Part shown: in pieces, positions 48,600 to 59,775 of the stretch
Position numbering within the stretch: position 1 is the stretch's first letter
Layout of the letters: each line of letters begins with the position of its first letter
From: Blastobasis lacticolella
Taxonomy: Eukaryota > Arthropoda > Insecta > Lepidoptera > Blastobasidae
Length of the DNA: 64,000 bases
Direction: 5' to 3'
Assembly (NCBI GenBank): GCA_905147135.1
Contig: LR990053.1
Location: 6,150,501-6,214,500 of the forward strand
Notes under the pieces: model-generated
What the model was told of the DNA's origin: nothing
Seen by the model: only the letters and a program-made list of their open reading frames with translations
Databases searched by the model: none
Program-made: the position numbers and the translations under genes

Positions 48600-48765
48600 T
48601 AACCCCAATAACCACCAAGAACAAGTGTCAAGCGCACAGGCTGCCACATCATTATGCTGATTAAGATCCAATTATACCACTGCGAGCTTCGTCGAGTATA
48701 ATGTAATTTAAAGTTATATTGAAGCTCTATTTTCGTATTTACCCACAATGTCGTGTCATGGTATC
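48600..48765 (+). repeat. fragment related to the 1.0-kb element
   Basis: CACATCATTATGCTGA and CAATGTCGTGTCATGGTATC resemble text at 1090 and 1270. The middle is not alike, so the link is tentative. Confidence 0.35.
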
Positions 48766-48802
48766 CACAAAAATGTTTTCTGTTGTATCCCATTTAATAA
48801 CG

Positions 48803-48905
48803 TCATCATCATTTGCCTGCCCTTATCCCATTCATTTGGGGTCGACACAGTATGTTCTCTTTCTCCATTCATCCCTATCCGCTGTCATCTCCACGCTCAC
48901 CTCAA
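48803..48905 (+). repeat. lepidopteran interspersed repeat (CCCATTCATTTGGGGTCG)
   Basis: GCCTGCCCTTATCCCATTC, ATTTGGGGTCGACACAGTAT, GTTCTCTTTCTCCATTCATC is a widespread lepidopteran repeat text. ORFs over it are incidental. Confidence 0.55.
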
Positions 48906-49779
48906 CTCCATAACTTCAATATATGAAATAGATCAGCAGCATCAATAGGTGGATCATGATTTTAATGATATTTAATTGCCAATTTACCTGCCCGGGCTTC
49001 GTTACTGTAGCTAAGGGTAATTATTGGGTTGAATCTAGATATAACTTTGATGTTTTACAGAGAGTACCGTCGCCGACAAAAATGTCGAACATAATTAAGG
49101 CCAGTACCACGTCATGTTGCAAAAATGAGACTAAAACATTGTATTCATTTTGCAGAATTTATGGGGCGCATCTGCTTAATTAAGACGTAAATTGTGTAAC
49201 GTGTTTATTTAAAATTAAGTACTTACGCTATATCGTTTTATTTATTTTATAGATTCCACATACAATGTATGCTTCAACCTAAACTTAATTCAGTTAAGTG
49301 CATGTATACCCACAATTGCCTAAGTATTGAGTGTCCATTAATTTTAAAGGTTCTGTAGTACCCATTGCTTTTTTTCCGCCTTTTTTTACGAAACAGGCAA
49401 TGTTACAACGAAGTCGCATATCCAAATAAGCGGGTCGCATCCTCAGGCCCATACGCATTGTTTAACATACGCAGAGGTTTCCCATAAGAAAAAGTTAACT
49501 GCGACCCTCTCAGGCGCATGTTTAAGGCGGTCATTACGCAAATGGCAGTGCCTTTTGCGCTTCACAGTACACAAACCAGTCCGCTTACTTCATGTATCAT
49601 GCTTTGAACAATATGGCATGTCACGACACCCGGAGAACGAAAAACGATGATCGAGACTCCGGCTTTTTTCTTCCCAAAAAAAAGCTTAAATAAACCGCCG
49701 GCAGACGACCGTAAATGAAAGTCGTAAGGTACACTTTATAATGTTTTTAACGTTTAAAAAAGCACTGTGAAATATGTCC

Positions 49780-50870
49780 GCTTGTCCATTGCGCCGGTAG
49801 GCGTCGGGCAGTACGTGAGCAATTTTATAGCAACATTGCCGCCGTGCAAAATTCGACCCTTTCACGCAAACAATAAGCGCTTGTGCGGTAGCGTGGCGTG
49901 GACGGTCACTCACCTCGGCTCAAGATTGCAAGTTTGGACGATTTTTTTGTGGCTCGCACTGCTTTTTTGCGCACTGTTGACAATTACCCGACATTCCCAC
50001 ACTTAATTCGAAATTGTGTCGAAGGCTCGACAAACGACCGGGCCCAATTGAAATATGTTTCTCACGCTGCAAGCTCAAGCTTTGTGTGGGGCTAATAAAT
50101 AATTCGCTTATTTAGCAAATGTATAATATAAATTTACGGCACGTAACGCCGTGATTGGTTAATGACAGGCCGCGGCCGCGTCGCGCCGTCGCTGCGCGCG
50201 CGTCGACACGTCGCCCGCCGCTCAAATTAAAACACGCGCCCGACCAACGCGTCGTATAAATAAACCTTTATCCAATAATCGATTTAAAATTTAATTTAAT
50301 ACCGAATTAAAAGATAATTCCGCCGGTAATCGACGGATTACGTTATTAATGGCGGCGCATATGGATTCCGAGAAGACTTAAATAACCCAACAAATTGGTG
50401 ACAATTATAAAAATGATATCCATTTAAGCACGACAGAATGCAAACAAAAAACGACGAGTTCATAATATGGTTTGTGAGTACACGAAATTGCTTCGGGAAC
50501 GCTCTATAATTTCGTTCCAAAGCGACTCGCCGTTCCGAACGTGTATTTTTGTTAAACGACACTTTATTATCCCTGTGTTTATCCTCTTGTGGCATTAGAA
50601 ACGGAATATTTTTCTTCCGTAATTGCTTTGGCTTTAGAAATTGCCCCCGACACGCCGGTGCCGGTGGACCGACGATTTAATTTTCCCCAGAATCTGGGTT
50701 ATTACGCCACCCCGCCGCTTATACGCCATAATCGAGTGACAAACGATACTAAAAGGCGACAATCGTGTCTGCGGCGGCCGGGGGCGCCCGGGCGGCGGCG
50801 GCGCGCGGCGGTGGCCCGGATCACGCGAGTTAATATTTTTTATAGTATTAACTCGGTTTAGTAGAAGCTA
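49780..50870. promoter_or_regulatory. CpG-rich, repeat-poor block 0.7-1.8 kb upstream of the zinc-finger exon
   Basis: No recognised interspersed repeat. It has two GC peaks, 50170-50250 (CGCGGCCGCG and neighbours) and 50760-50825 (runs of CGG), separated by AT-rich homeodomain-like TTAAT/ATTAA text. A CCGCCGGTAATCGACGG stretch lies near 50320. Short ORFs here look incidental. It resembles the conserved non-coding DNA often seen next to developmental regulators. Confidence 0.4.
50826..50855. repeat. 10-bp hairpin, 10-base loop, beside GC-rich block
   Basis: CGAGTTAATA at 50826-50835 pairs with TATTAACTCG at 50846-50855. It ends the CGG-rich stretch upstream of the zinc-finger exon and contains two TTAAT-type homeodomain cores. 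Confidence 0.7.
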
Positions 50871-51576
50871 TTGCGGCTTAAACACTTAGATGTGATACGT
50901 ATATACTATGTTACTTAGTACCAATGTGGTATTTAAGTAAGATTTTCTTAAATTTCCAAATTATTTGAGTAGAGATGTTATTGTATGAATTACAAAATGT
51001 ACTTAATACGAGAGACTAAAGTTCTAAAATGAAATAGCTTTAAAATAATATAATTTTATAATGCAAAATAATGGTGTGTTAACTCGTAATACGTAGCGCT
51101 TTATTTCGGAGCGCATTAAGCTCAGCTTAAGGAGGAGTGGTCAAATTAACTAAAACTCAAGTTTGACAACGCCGGCCCCGAATGCTTACCAAATGAATAG
51201 TAATTTAGTTTTCGGATTAAATCGTTTCGAACACGCGACACGACCACTTTTCTATTCTTCGAGTTGACTGGAAACCGTCATTTTACACAATTTTAACCAA
51301 TTGCTCTCTGTTCTTGGAATTAATTTGATATTACCCTTTCAAAACGCAAGGTGTGGTTTTGTGTCGGACCGATAGTTATTTTGAAGAGGCATTTGAGAGA
51401 CCCGTATTTAGGGCTTGCTCTAGACTCGGTAATCTTTTACGATTAGCTGTTTTCATTCATGATAATTCGATTGAATTAAATGTTTAGCTTATAAGATTGT
51501 TAAGACATGCTATTACGCTCGGCGTTCTTGTTATATTTCCATAAGAAATTGTCAGATTTGATGTTTTTGTGGCATA

Positions 51577-51605
51577 ATCTAATTTATGTTTTTCTTTTGT
51601 TACAG
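51577..51605 (+). other. splice acceptor region of the zinc-finger exon
   Basis: A CTAAT branch-like sequence, a stretch rich in T and C (TTTTTCTTTTG) and the terminal TTACAG form a textbook acceptor. The conserved reading frame starts immediately after it, which is why the ATG at 51507 is treated as intronic. Confidence 0.85.
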
Positions 51606-54600
51606 GAATCCCAATCGAGTGCAGAACGATGGCCCGGCCGGGGGGCAGAGCACAACATGGCCTTGCAACAAATCATCCAGTTGCAAGAAGCACGGGCCGT
51701 TCACAAAACATCTCTTCTCCCTATCTACAAGAAGAACGGGTTACCACCAACACCCGGAGGTAGCCAAGAATATCACAACAAAGAGAAGAAAATGGAACCA
51801 CCGTTCGATCCAAGATCATTAGAACAACTGAAGGTTGAAGCAGAAATCAGAAGGCTCATAGAACATTCGGGAAAGGATGCCCACAATGCAGAGTCTCTCA
51901 AATATTTCCAACAAATGATGGAAGCTAAACAACAAATTGAATTTTTAAAAGCGGTGCACGAGAGGGAAATACGGATGCATACTTCCAGAGAAGGGCGTCC
52001 AGTAGTAAAGAAAGAAATTCCACTTAGTGACAATTATAAACGATCGCCAGCTCATCCATCATCGCCGGAACACAAAGTGTCATCCGCGGAATGTTCCCCA
52101 ATTCAGAACGCTCATCAATCTACCTCATCAAGTCCTCTTTCCACTACTAGTCCAATAAATTCGTCCCCATTGAACCATCTTCAGAACATGCAGCCCTTTG
52201 ATTTCCGTAAACAAAGATTCCATGAAAATCATGAAAAGGAAGACGTTAAAAAATCAAACTATGAGGTTAATGCGGAAAAGACTATGGAAAGAGTTCGAAA
52301 CCATATGCTAAATTTTCCTTTGGCACCTAATTTGCCAATTCCAATCCCTTCTTCTTTCAATCACCAAGCTGCTATGGTTGCAGCACTCAGTCAAACCCCA
52401 ATGGGACTAGAGTCTCTTCAAGCTCTGTTTCCCCAAATGTCTTCAATGCCTGTTAGATCACCTGAAAGAAAATCGTCGAATACCTCAGATCAAGAAAAAC
52501 TAAATGAATCAAGGTCTGATAATGAAAATGTATTAAATTTAAGTAAAGATGCTTATGTGGAAGCGGAAAATGCAAGAAATTTGATGCTTGGAAAATCTAT
52601 GAGTCCACCTAAGAGACAATGGGGCCCTTCACAAATACCATTGAACTTAGGGACTCATTTCATAAATCCTGCAACAGGGAAGAAAAGAGTACAATGCAAT
52701 GTGTGTTTGAAGACATTTTGCGACAAAGGGGCACTCAAAATTCATTTTTCTGCCGTTCATTTACGTGAAATGCACAAATGTACAGTAGAAGGCTGCAGTA
52801 TGATGTTTAGCTCAAGAAGATCAAGAAACAGACACAGTGCTAACCCTAATCCCAAATTACACTCTCCACATTTGAGACGAAAGATATCGCCACATGACGG
52901 GCGTAGCTCACAAGGTCACCCAGTTTTGCTTCCACCACATGGATCGGGACTCGGAATGCCTCCAGTAATAAATCATATGAACCCATTTGCTCCATATCCT
53001 TTGCTCGGTTCTCAGCATAATATGAGAGGATTTCCCCCTAACGTACACGTAGATTATAAAAATAACATGAACTTTTCCCAATCGCTGGATCATACACAAA
53101 TGATGCGCCGTGATAGTGATTCAGTAGAAAATAAAGATCAGGATGGTCAAGGCGAGTCAGATGAAGATGATGGCATCGTAGTGGTAGCAGGAGATGATGA
53201 TGACGATGACAACGATCACATGGATACCAGCGATTACTATTCTAATCTCAATAAATCAACTGGATCGGCTGAAGACTCCGAGGCAGAATATGATCAGAGA
53301 AGTGTAAGTGACAATAATGATGGATCAGATGCCCGAAAAGAAGGAAACGCCAGTCCAGAAGTTATGAAAAGAAAACGTAAAAATTTGAATCCGACTCGTT
53401 TACTCAATAGTTATGTACCCATCGTTGAGAAAGCAAGCGAAAATGTGGTTAAAGGAGAAAACAAAGAAGAGGAAGATGCAATAGGCACTAAAAAAATTAA
53501 GCAAGAAGAATCTGATAGTGATAATAACGATAACATAAGACAAGAAAAAGTTATGGATCTCAAAGTAAAAGACGAAATCCGTGAAGTAAAGGACGAAAAT
53601 AAAGAAACAAACATAACGACTGTACAAGACTTAAGAGTTAAAGAAGAACCCATCGAAAAATCAGAAAATAAAATTTCTGAAAATAACCATACTAATGATG
53701 AATTTTCATCTGTTAATGCTTTAAAACGTTTAGAGAGTTTGTCTAAAGGCGACTTTCCAAATGGACCTAAGAGATCAGATATGTATGGATCCTTACCACC
53801 TTTTAATTTTCCGATAAATGAAACAATGGACTACTCTGACAGGTCACCTTCATCATCAGTGTCAAGTTATGACTACAATTCAGAAGAAATACAAGGTCAA
53901 ATATTTGGCCACTTCGAAAATGGAATTTTTATAAGTACTAGTGATGTACCAGTAGACCCTGAAAATCCAAAAAGGTGCACAATTTGTGGTAAAATGTTTC
54001 AAAACATGTACGTATTAAAAACTCATTATCAAAACACACATTTGAAACTTTTGTACAAATGCAGTAGTGAAGGTTGTAGGGCGGCATTTATATCAAGACG
54101 ATCTAGAGACCAGCACAGCACAAATGTCAACCTTCACAGGAAAATATTAAAGGAGAACTTACAAATAATGGACGAAGCTCCCTTCAGAATATTAGACAAA
54201 TTGCGAGAGCAAATAGAATTTATATCCAAATTTAACGAAGATGAGAGACCTATTCCTCATATTGAATCTCACAAATATGCCAGAGTAAAACAGTATGAAA
54301 AGTTGGCGGCCCTAAGTCATATGCCTTTTGGCAATCCGTACTCAGGTTTAGGTCATGAAGCGTACTTGAACAGTCGCGAAATGTTTCCTCAACACCCTTT
54401 CTTTTTTACCCCATTTGGGGTGATACCAAATATCCATCCCTTATCGCTAGGATTTCTCCCACCTGGGCTAAATAGCTTCAACTGCCAAAATCAAAACTTT
54501 TCGCCTCCTTCAACACGGAAGCTAAACTACTGTATTGAAGATGAAGCGCCACGTCCAAACACTGATGGGTCATATCCATGTCGAGGTTGCAGAGAGAACT

Positions 54601-54779
54601 TCAAAGATTTGTCCAACTTGAAGCACCATTGCGAGACAGTTCACGGGCAGTCCCTGCACCGATGCGCAGTGAGCGGTTGCAACGCCGCTTTCTTTTCGAG
54701 AACTAAGAGGAACATCCATTACGAAGCTCACATATCTCGCAGGCAGAACGGTCGGGGGCCCATGATAAGCCCGTCGTGA
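51606..54779 (+). CDS. basonuclin/disconnected-family C2H2 zinc-finger protein, large terminal coding exon
   Basis: Predicted nuclear DNA-binding transcription factor. The open frame continues upstream to 51507, but a polypyrimidine tract ending in TTACAG at 51601-51605 marks a splice acceptor, so the exon is taken to start at 51606, phase 0; it encodes 1057 residues to TGA 54777-54779. Numbered from 51606, three finger pairs are visible: C364/C367/H380/H385 with C392/C397/H410; C791/C794/H807/H812 with C819/C824/H837; C992/C995/H1008/H1013 with C1020/C1025/H1038/H1042. The NLGTHFINPATGKKRVQC lead-in and SSRRSRNRHSANPNPKLH in finger 2 are hallmarks of vertebrate basonuclins and Drosophila disco/disco-r. 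Also seen: VLNLSK (309-314, CtBP-like), an acidic run D530-D537, basic KRKRK (588-592, probable NLS) and sumoylation-type IKQE (631) and VKEE (678). Linkers are low-complexity. No frameshift or internal stop. Met18 (51657) has a strong start context (A at -3, G at +4) and may be used if upstream exons are untranslated. Family is confident; which insect paralogue is not. Confidence 0.95.
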   Translation, partial: ESQSSAERWPGRGAEHNMALQQIIQLQEARAVHKTSLLPIYKKNGLPPTPGGSQEYHNKEKKMEPPFDPRSLEQLKVEAEIRRLIEHSGKDAHNAESLKYFQQMMEAKQQIEFLKAVHEREIRMHTSREGRPVVKKEIPLSDNYKRSPAHPSSPEHKVSSAECSPIQNAHQSTSSSPLSTTSPINSSPLNHLQNMQPFDFRKQRFHENHEKEDVKKSNYEVNAEKTMERVRNHMLNFPLAPNLPIPIPSSFNHQAAMVAALSQTPMGLESLQALFPQMSSMPVRSPERKSSNTSDQEKLNESRSDNENVLNLSKDAYVEAENARNLMLGKSMSPPKRQWGPSQIPLNLGTHFINPATGKKRVQCNVCLKTFCDKGALKIHFSAVHLREMHKCTVEGCSMMFSSRRSRNRHSANPNPKLHSPHLRRKISPHDGRSSQGHPVLLPPHGSGLGMPPVINHMNPFAPYPLLGSQHNMRGFPPNVHVDYKNNMNFSQSLDHTQMMRRDSDSVENKDQDGQGESDEDDGIVVVAGDDDDDDNDHMDTSDYYSNLNKSTGSAEDSEAEYDQRSVSDNNDGSDARKEGNASPEVMKRKRKNLNPTRLLNSYVPIVEKASENVVKGENKEEEDAIGTKKIKQEESDSDNNDNIRQEKVMDLKVKDEIREVKDENKETNITTVQDLRVKEEPIEKSENKISENNHTNDEFSSVNALKRLESLSKGDFPNGPKRSDMYGSLPPFNFPINETMDYSDRSPSSSVSSYDYNSEEIQGQIFGHFENGIFISTSDVPVDPENPKRCTICGKMFQNMYVLKTHYQNTHLKLLYKCSSEGCRAAFISRRSRDQHSTNVNLHRKILKENLQIMDEAPFRILDKLREQIEFISKFNEDERPIPHIESHKYARVKQYEKLAALSHMPFGNPYSGLGHEAYLNSREMFPQHPFFFTPFGVIPNIHPLSLGFLPPGLNSFNCQNQNFSPPSTRKLNYCIEDEAPRPNTDGSYPCRGCRENFKDLSNLKHHCETVHGQSLHRCAVSGCNAAFFSRTKRNIHYEAHISRRQNGRGPMISPS

Positions 54780-55935
54780 CCACTCTAGACTGATAGACGG
54801 TCGAATCTCCAGTGCATTTGTGATGTTGATTAGAATTACCAAATCGTTTAGTTAGGATAGCTATTAAAATCTCATTTACCAGTACCGTTCAATTCTCATA
54901 GACGGTTGCTAGCGCAAGTAACGGCTGAGCAATTTTTGATTCAGCCAATGGATGTAAATATAGATCTGCTAGTGTTAGACGTTAAGCTATGGTCAAGTAA
55001 TTAAGAATGATTGATTGATATAATCCCAACATTCCATAGTAATTAATGTGCAATACAAAATGTAAATATATCATAGGAAGTAACGTACAAAGTTTTGCTC
55101 TGAATTCATTGACTTACAAATTTCCGATATATAGAGGTATATATAGAGACATATCAGAAACAGCGTCATTGTTACACATAGTCGCAACCTGTCTTCTAAT
55201 TAAAACCAATAAAAGTCATATCTTGCTATATTGGTGCTAATTTATTATATTATACTTAATTTAAGATAAGTGGCATATGAAATTTTAACGTTATGTGTTT
55301 TATCCTTATTACCGACGTTCGTTCTATATTCTTTATCTTAATGTTCCAATTAATCTGAAGAAGTTAAAGCATGTAGTAGGATAATGGGAATATCGGATAA
55401 CTGCGACAATCTACCTATCGAGGTTTGAAATTATCCGGTATGCCTGGAAGCGCATTTAATTTGGAAATAACTGTATTATACCAGATGTATGGATAAACTT
55501 CCGCTGCGCAAATATGTTCAAAATTCAACCAGAAATCCGATTTTCCAAGAATTCTACGATGTATTAAACGAAAAAGATCCTAAAAACAGCACTACGCTAA
55601 CAAAAGTTCTAAATCTTCAACTTATGATACAATTTATAGAACGGACGCGGTTCTACTTCAACTTTTATATTATATCCTATGCCTACTTAAGTTCACTTAT
55701 CTGAGAATGTCCATAAAAACTATATGATGTATTATCTTTATTTTATGTCCTTAATTATGGTAATGAATTCTGCGAGACTCCTGTGAATATTTAATAAATA
55801 TAAAAATAAAATAAAATTAAAACTTGTAAGACCAAAAAAGTATTAAATCTAATAAGGTTGACCTTGTAATTTTGCATGTAATGGTTTCTTCCTTTTGCCA
55901 AACAATAATAAAAATGTATTAAAGTTTTGAAAACA
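54780..55935 (+). other. 3' UTR of the basonuclin/disco gene with polyadenylation signals
   Basis: After the TGA the sequence becomes AT-rich with no recognised repeat. AATAAA hexamers occur at 55208-55213, 55793-55798, 55805-55810, 55810-55815 and 55907-55912, so the message could end near 55.23, 55.83 or 55.93 kb. The sites cannot be ranked from sequence alone; T-rich sequence follows the last. Confidence 0.6.
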
Positions 55936-56511
55936 TGACTCCTGATTTTTATTTCGTTTTATGACACATATAGCTCATACCAGCAATAACAGCAACACTT
56001 AATTTTGCAACCAATTTTAAGATCAAGTAATCATACTTTATGTCACAAGTTAACATTTTCCACTCTACTTTTAGGTTGCTTAATATTAATCGTATACCTA
56101 AGGGAGCTCTTTTTTTCTCTCATTTCCCACGAATGTACCGAGAACCAAACAGCCACGGGCTTAAAAATATTAAAACTTTGAAAACAGAAGCTCAAGTGTA
56201 GCCATTCATGTGATTTATGAAATTCAAATAAGGATGATTTAAATTCATTTTTCTTATTACTCCATAAAAAATTCACGAAACACCAAAGGGTTCCGGTTAA
56301 ATTGAGGGGAATGAAGCGAGATTACGAGTATGAAGGAAGAAATTGGCTGCAGGGGGCTATAGAATTAGTTGAAGGGGGAAATGTCGAGGATTGCGTACCT
56401 GTTGGTATCTATCTACTAAACCGGAGATGCATAGATTCTATGCTAATATGATATTTGCTAGTTAAGAAGGAAAGTTTATTACGAACTATGTAGCTCGTTT
56501 TTTGGCTTGAG

Positions 56512-56665
56512 GAGGCAGACGATCCAACGGTAATGATGGAAAGCGGTCACAGCCGTTCTAGCCTACGGGAAACGGATATAGTGCCGGTCTTTGCGTTGAG
56601 GTATCCGTTTGAAAAGCCTCGAGTGCTCTTCCTGCGGCGTAGCTTGATTAGACATGGTAGCTATA
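56512..56665 (+). repeat. interspersed repeat, family C relative
   Basis: Shares TGATGGAAAGCGGTCACAGC, AGTGCCGGTCTTTGCG and GTTGAGGTATCCG with the 17.6- and 43.9-kb copies; more diverged. Confidence 0.55.
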
Positions 56666-56834
56666 TTAGGACGCCTGTGGACCTTTCCTGTACTAACAAC
56701 GGATCAACAGGGTCAATAAATAAACAGCTTTGACGGTTACAAATTTCAATAACAATTAGAGCAAGAAATTATAATAAAAAATAGAGTGACCGAAATTATA
56801 CCTACCTAATAATCAACTTATGGTCAATATCACG

Positions 56835-57105
56835 GTTGCGGTTTCGCGCGCGAGTGTGAGGGGTCCGCCTTGACCATGATCCAGGATTTGGCAGATCAGC
56901 TAATTACATCTGACCTCTGTGATCCTCTTGACAGACGAACCAGATTCAGTCGCCTGCATGTGCAGGTTTTATCATGGTGTTTTCCCTCACCGTAAGAGCG
57001 TCGGTTATAATTCAGCTTATGTACCTACATAACTCAGAAAAGAGTCATTGATACAACCGGCACTGGGATTCGAACCCGACACCTCTCGCTTACGCGTAAG
57101 TCTCT
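56835..57105 (-). mobile_element. tRNA-derived SINE, family A
   Basis: Minus-strand copy with body (GACCATGATCCAGGATTTGG) and most of the head (GGGATTCGAACCCGACACC, CTCTCGCTTACG), truncated before the A-box. Confidence 0.7.
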
Positions 57106-58126
57106 TAAAGAAACGTTTTTATGCAGATTTATAATAGGTACTTGAAAGCTCCGGCTTTGCACAGTTACAAACCAAAACTGCTCTCGTGTTAGTGGAAACC
57201 TGTTGAAAAATAAGTAAGTAGTAGTAAGTAATAGTGTAATAATAATAAGAAAGTAATAGTCGGGTCGTCGCGTGACTATGATGCATGTAACTGCGTCGAA
57301 ATATCGAGATACTCGTCAACAAAGGTACGCGGTAGGAAGCCCGGAACATACCGTTCAAAAGTAAGTTTTAGTTGCCTAAAATACTAGTTCTATGGCTACA
57401 GGCGAATCACAAGTAACAATTTCGTATTTATTATTTTTATTTCTTTACCTGTACTGCATTAAAGCCATTAGGCAGATTCTGGGACCACGCGTGTCGCGCG
57501 GAGGCGCTACCGGAATATAACGCCAAGATTATGTTGATGATGATGAACTAAACTTACAGCCACCGAAAGGAGAGATTTAAATAAAATGTAGGTATTCAAA
57601 GAAATCTATGTTTATACAGTGGTAAGTATTTGACAGTTCTGTGAAATTACAAGTATACAGATGGGAACTTTTTTTGCAACCTTTCTCTCCTTTCACAATT
57701 GTTACTTGACTTTGTATTGGAATCAATGCATAACAAATGCCTACCCTTGTAGGAACAACCCTATAATTTACCTGATAGTTTACACTAAGCGGCAACCTAA
57801 GAAAAGACTAAAAATCTCAGGTGAAAGGGAGAACTGTCGAAATTTCCATAAACTTATTGGTGGATATGGAAAATACCAAAGGAGACGAATCGACGACTTG
57901 TTGAATGGAGACCGCGATATATAAGCGTAAGTACGGTATAGGGTATAGGACGTTGTTTGTCCTGTAGTAGATATATGCAGCAAGCCAAGAACAGGGTGCA
58001 ATGAGACAGTCCCCTTGCAGGCAGTGCCCTTTGAGGCAGTCCTATGTCCAGCAATGTAGGTATTAAAGGAAAATGAAAACTGGTTCACCAGGGCGGTTTG
58101 TTCAAAGGCTTACATCTTGCGTTAAT

Positions 58127-58490
58127 GCCCCGGTTGTGCTTACACGCCCGAGGGCCCAGGCCCTCCACCACAGGCTGACCCCAGGGTCAGCCTTGACCAT
58201 GATCCAGGATTTGGCAGATCAGATAATTACAGTGGAGCAACTGTCGTCTGACCACCGTGACCCTGCTACCAGGGGAACCTGACCAGATTGGATCATGGCT
58301 ACACCTTCAATCACCTGAATAAGCAGGTTTCATCACAATGTTTTCCCTCACCGTAAGAGCTTCGTTTCGCATTCAACTAATGTACATAACTCACAAAAGA
58401 GTCATTGGTACATGACCGTAGTGGGATTCGAAACAGATACCTCTCGCTTACGAGTCAGATACCATAACCACTCGGCCACCGACGCTCCTC
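58127..58490 (-). mobile_element. tRNA-derived SINE, family A, longest copy
   Basis: The fullest copy of the family in the window. On the minus strand the A-box (GGCCGAGTGGTTATGG) and B-box region (GTTTCGAATCCCAC) are followed by the full body to GGTCAGCCTGTGG. Useful as the local reference for the family. Confidence 0.75.
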
Positions 58491-58639
58491 CACGCTGTAT
58501 TCAATGACTACAGTACATATTTTGATAAAACTGCCGTAGCTTATAATACGTGAGAATAACGCTTAAGTATACTTTACGCATTTCAAAGTATAATTGACTC
58601 AAACACCGCCCAGAAACCCATGAAAATTTAAATTCGTTC

Positions 58640-58790
58640 CCTATCTACCTCCGAAATGGTTGCCCCGCAGAGTGACGCCTGACATTTAACTGTCGCCCCA
58701 CGTGACATTTTGTCACGCCACGTCACGTCACTGGCGTCGCGTCGCGTGCTACGAGTGTCTCGTTAATTTTTAAACTTCAATTATCGGCCG
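58640..58790. promoter_or_regulatory. GC-rich repeat-free block with clustered ACGTGAC/ACGTCAC motifs
   Basis: CACGTGAC, TGTCACG and CACGTCACGTCAC occur within about 40 bases near 58698-58732, followed by GCGTCGCGTCGCGTG. Such half-CRE/E-box clusters suggest bZIP or bHLH binding. It lies about 4 kb downstream of the stop codon. Function is inference only. Confidence 0.25.
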
Positions 58791-59607
58791 TCATTCTATC
58801 AGGACTGGGGTACCCTTACAAATTGATTTCGTGTTTATACGACTTCTAAGTTGTAAACACAGGCGGTATGGTGCTGCAGTGCCTTGGTTTGAATTAAGTA
58901 AATAAACAAGTAGCTAAGTAGATAAAAACTCTATATTGCACATACTTATAATCCAATCACTGGGGAACCGTGACTTTGGCATTGCAGCCCAGAATATGTT
59001 CCGGAGTTTTATAGCCCGGGTATAGCTAATACATAAGTGACTGCTATTTCTCAGGTTACCTGATGTGACCCCACATGCCTGTTTGTCTTTATCGCTCTAA
59101 GTGATTTGTGTTATAAACTTGCTATTATGTTTCTGTCTAATCGTTATGTTCATCTAATAATACCAGCACCGAATAGCGGGCCGCGTTGTACTGAGCAGGT
59201 AGCATTGCTCCAGATTACTGCGAAGACCCTAGCCAATACAATGCTTAGAAAAATAGAGTAAAATTGAAGGACCACCGGAAATTATGAAGTTAGATAAGTT
59301 ATAATAATTATAAGTTTTGAATTTATTAATTTAAAAAACATTCAAAATATCATTTGAATATTTGTTATAGTATCGCCATTGAGAATATGTTGATTATCCT
59401 CTAAATTTGCAGAGACAAATCGAACTCCATTTGATTTCGCTGAGGAAGAAAGAGAATTAGTATCAGGCTTTCATATTGAATATAGAAGAGATTTGCTTTA
59501 ATTGTTTTAGCTGAATATTCAAGAATTTCATTGACCTATAAGAATAATATTTGTTTTACTTTTTATATGAGGGTATAATACATTTACCGTTATCTTCTAC
59601 ACCGTCA

Positions 59608-59775
59608 CAGGGTGTCAACCGTTCAACCAGTCTGAAGGTCCCCAGTTTTCTACCTCGTTTGGTCAACGGTATTGAAGGCAAAGACGCACAAATGGCGAGC
59701 TCGTTGCGGTGCAGAAGTTAGACTCGCCTCAAAATATATCACGGTCACCCATTCAGCACCCGGACTCTGCGAACG
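59608..59775 (+). repeat. interspersed repeat, family F
   Basis: CAACCAGTCTGAAGGTCC, GGTCAACGGTATTGAAGGC, AAATGGCGAGCTCGTTGC, CGGTCACCCATTCAGCACC. ORFs over it are incidental. Confidence 0.6.

Larger units (their letters stand above)
29234..51605 (+). other. inferred large intron 1 of the basonuclin/disco gene
   Basis: Bounded by the candidate donor at 29234 and the clear acceptor at 51605 (CTAAT branch-like motif near 51577, then a T-rich tract). No other convincing coding exon was seen inside. Contents are SINEs, a dead LINE end, tail elements, an inverted repeat pair, and CpG-rich blocks at 38.2-38.4 and 49.8-50.9 kb. The 3' boundary is solid; the 5' boundary depends on the first-exon call. 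Confidence 0.4.

Noticed and set aside
51507..51605. N-terminal 33 residues of the long open frame starting at 51507
   Set aside because: The stretch ends in a branch site, polypyrimidine tract and TTACAG acceptor and has a hydrophobic, T-rich composition; it is intronic.
53400..53653. Minus-strand ORFs inside the zinc-finger exon
   Set aside because: Antisense shadows of the Lys/Glu-rich linker.
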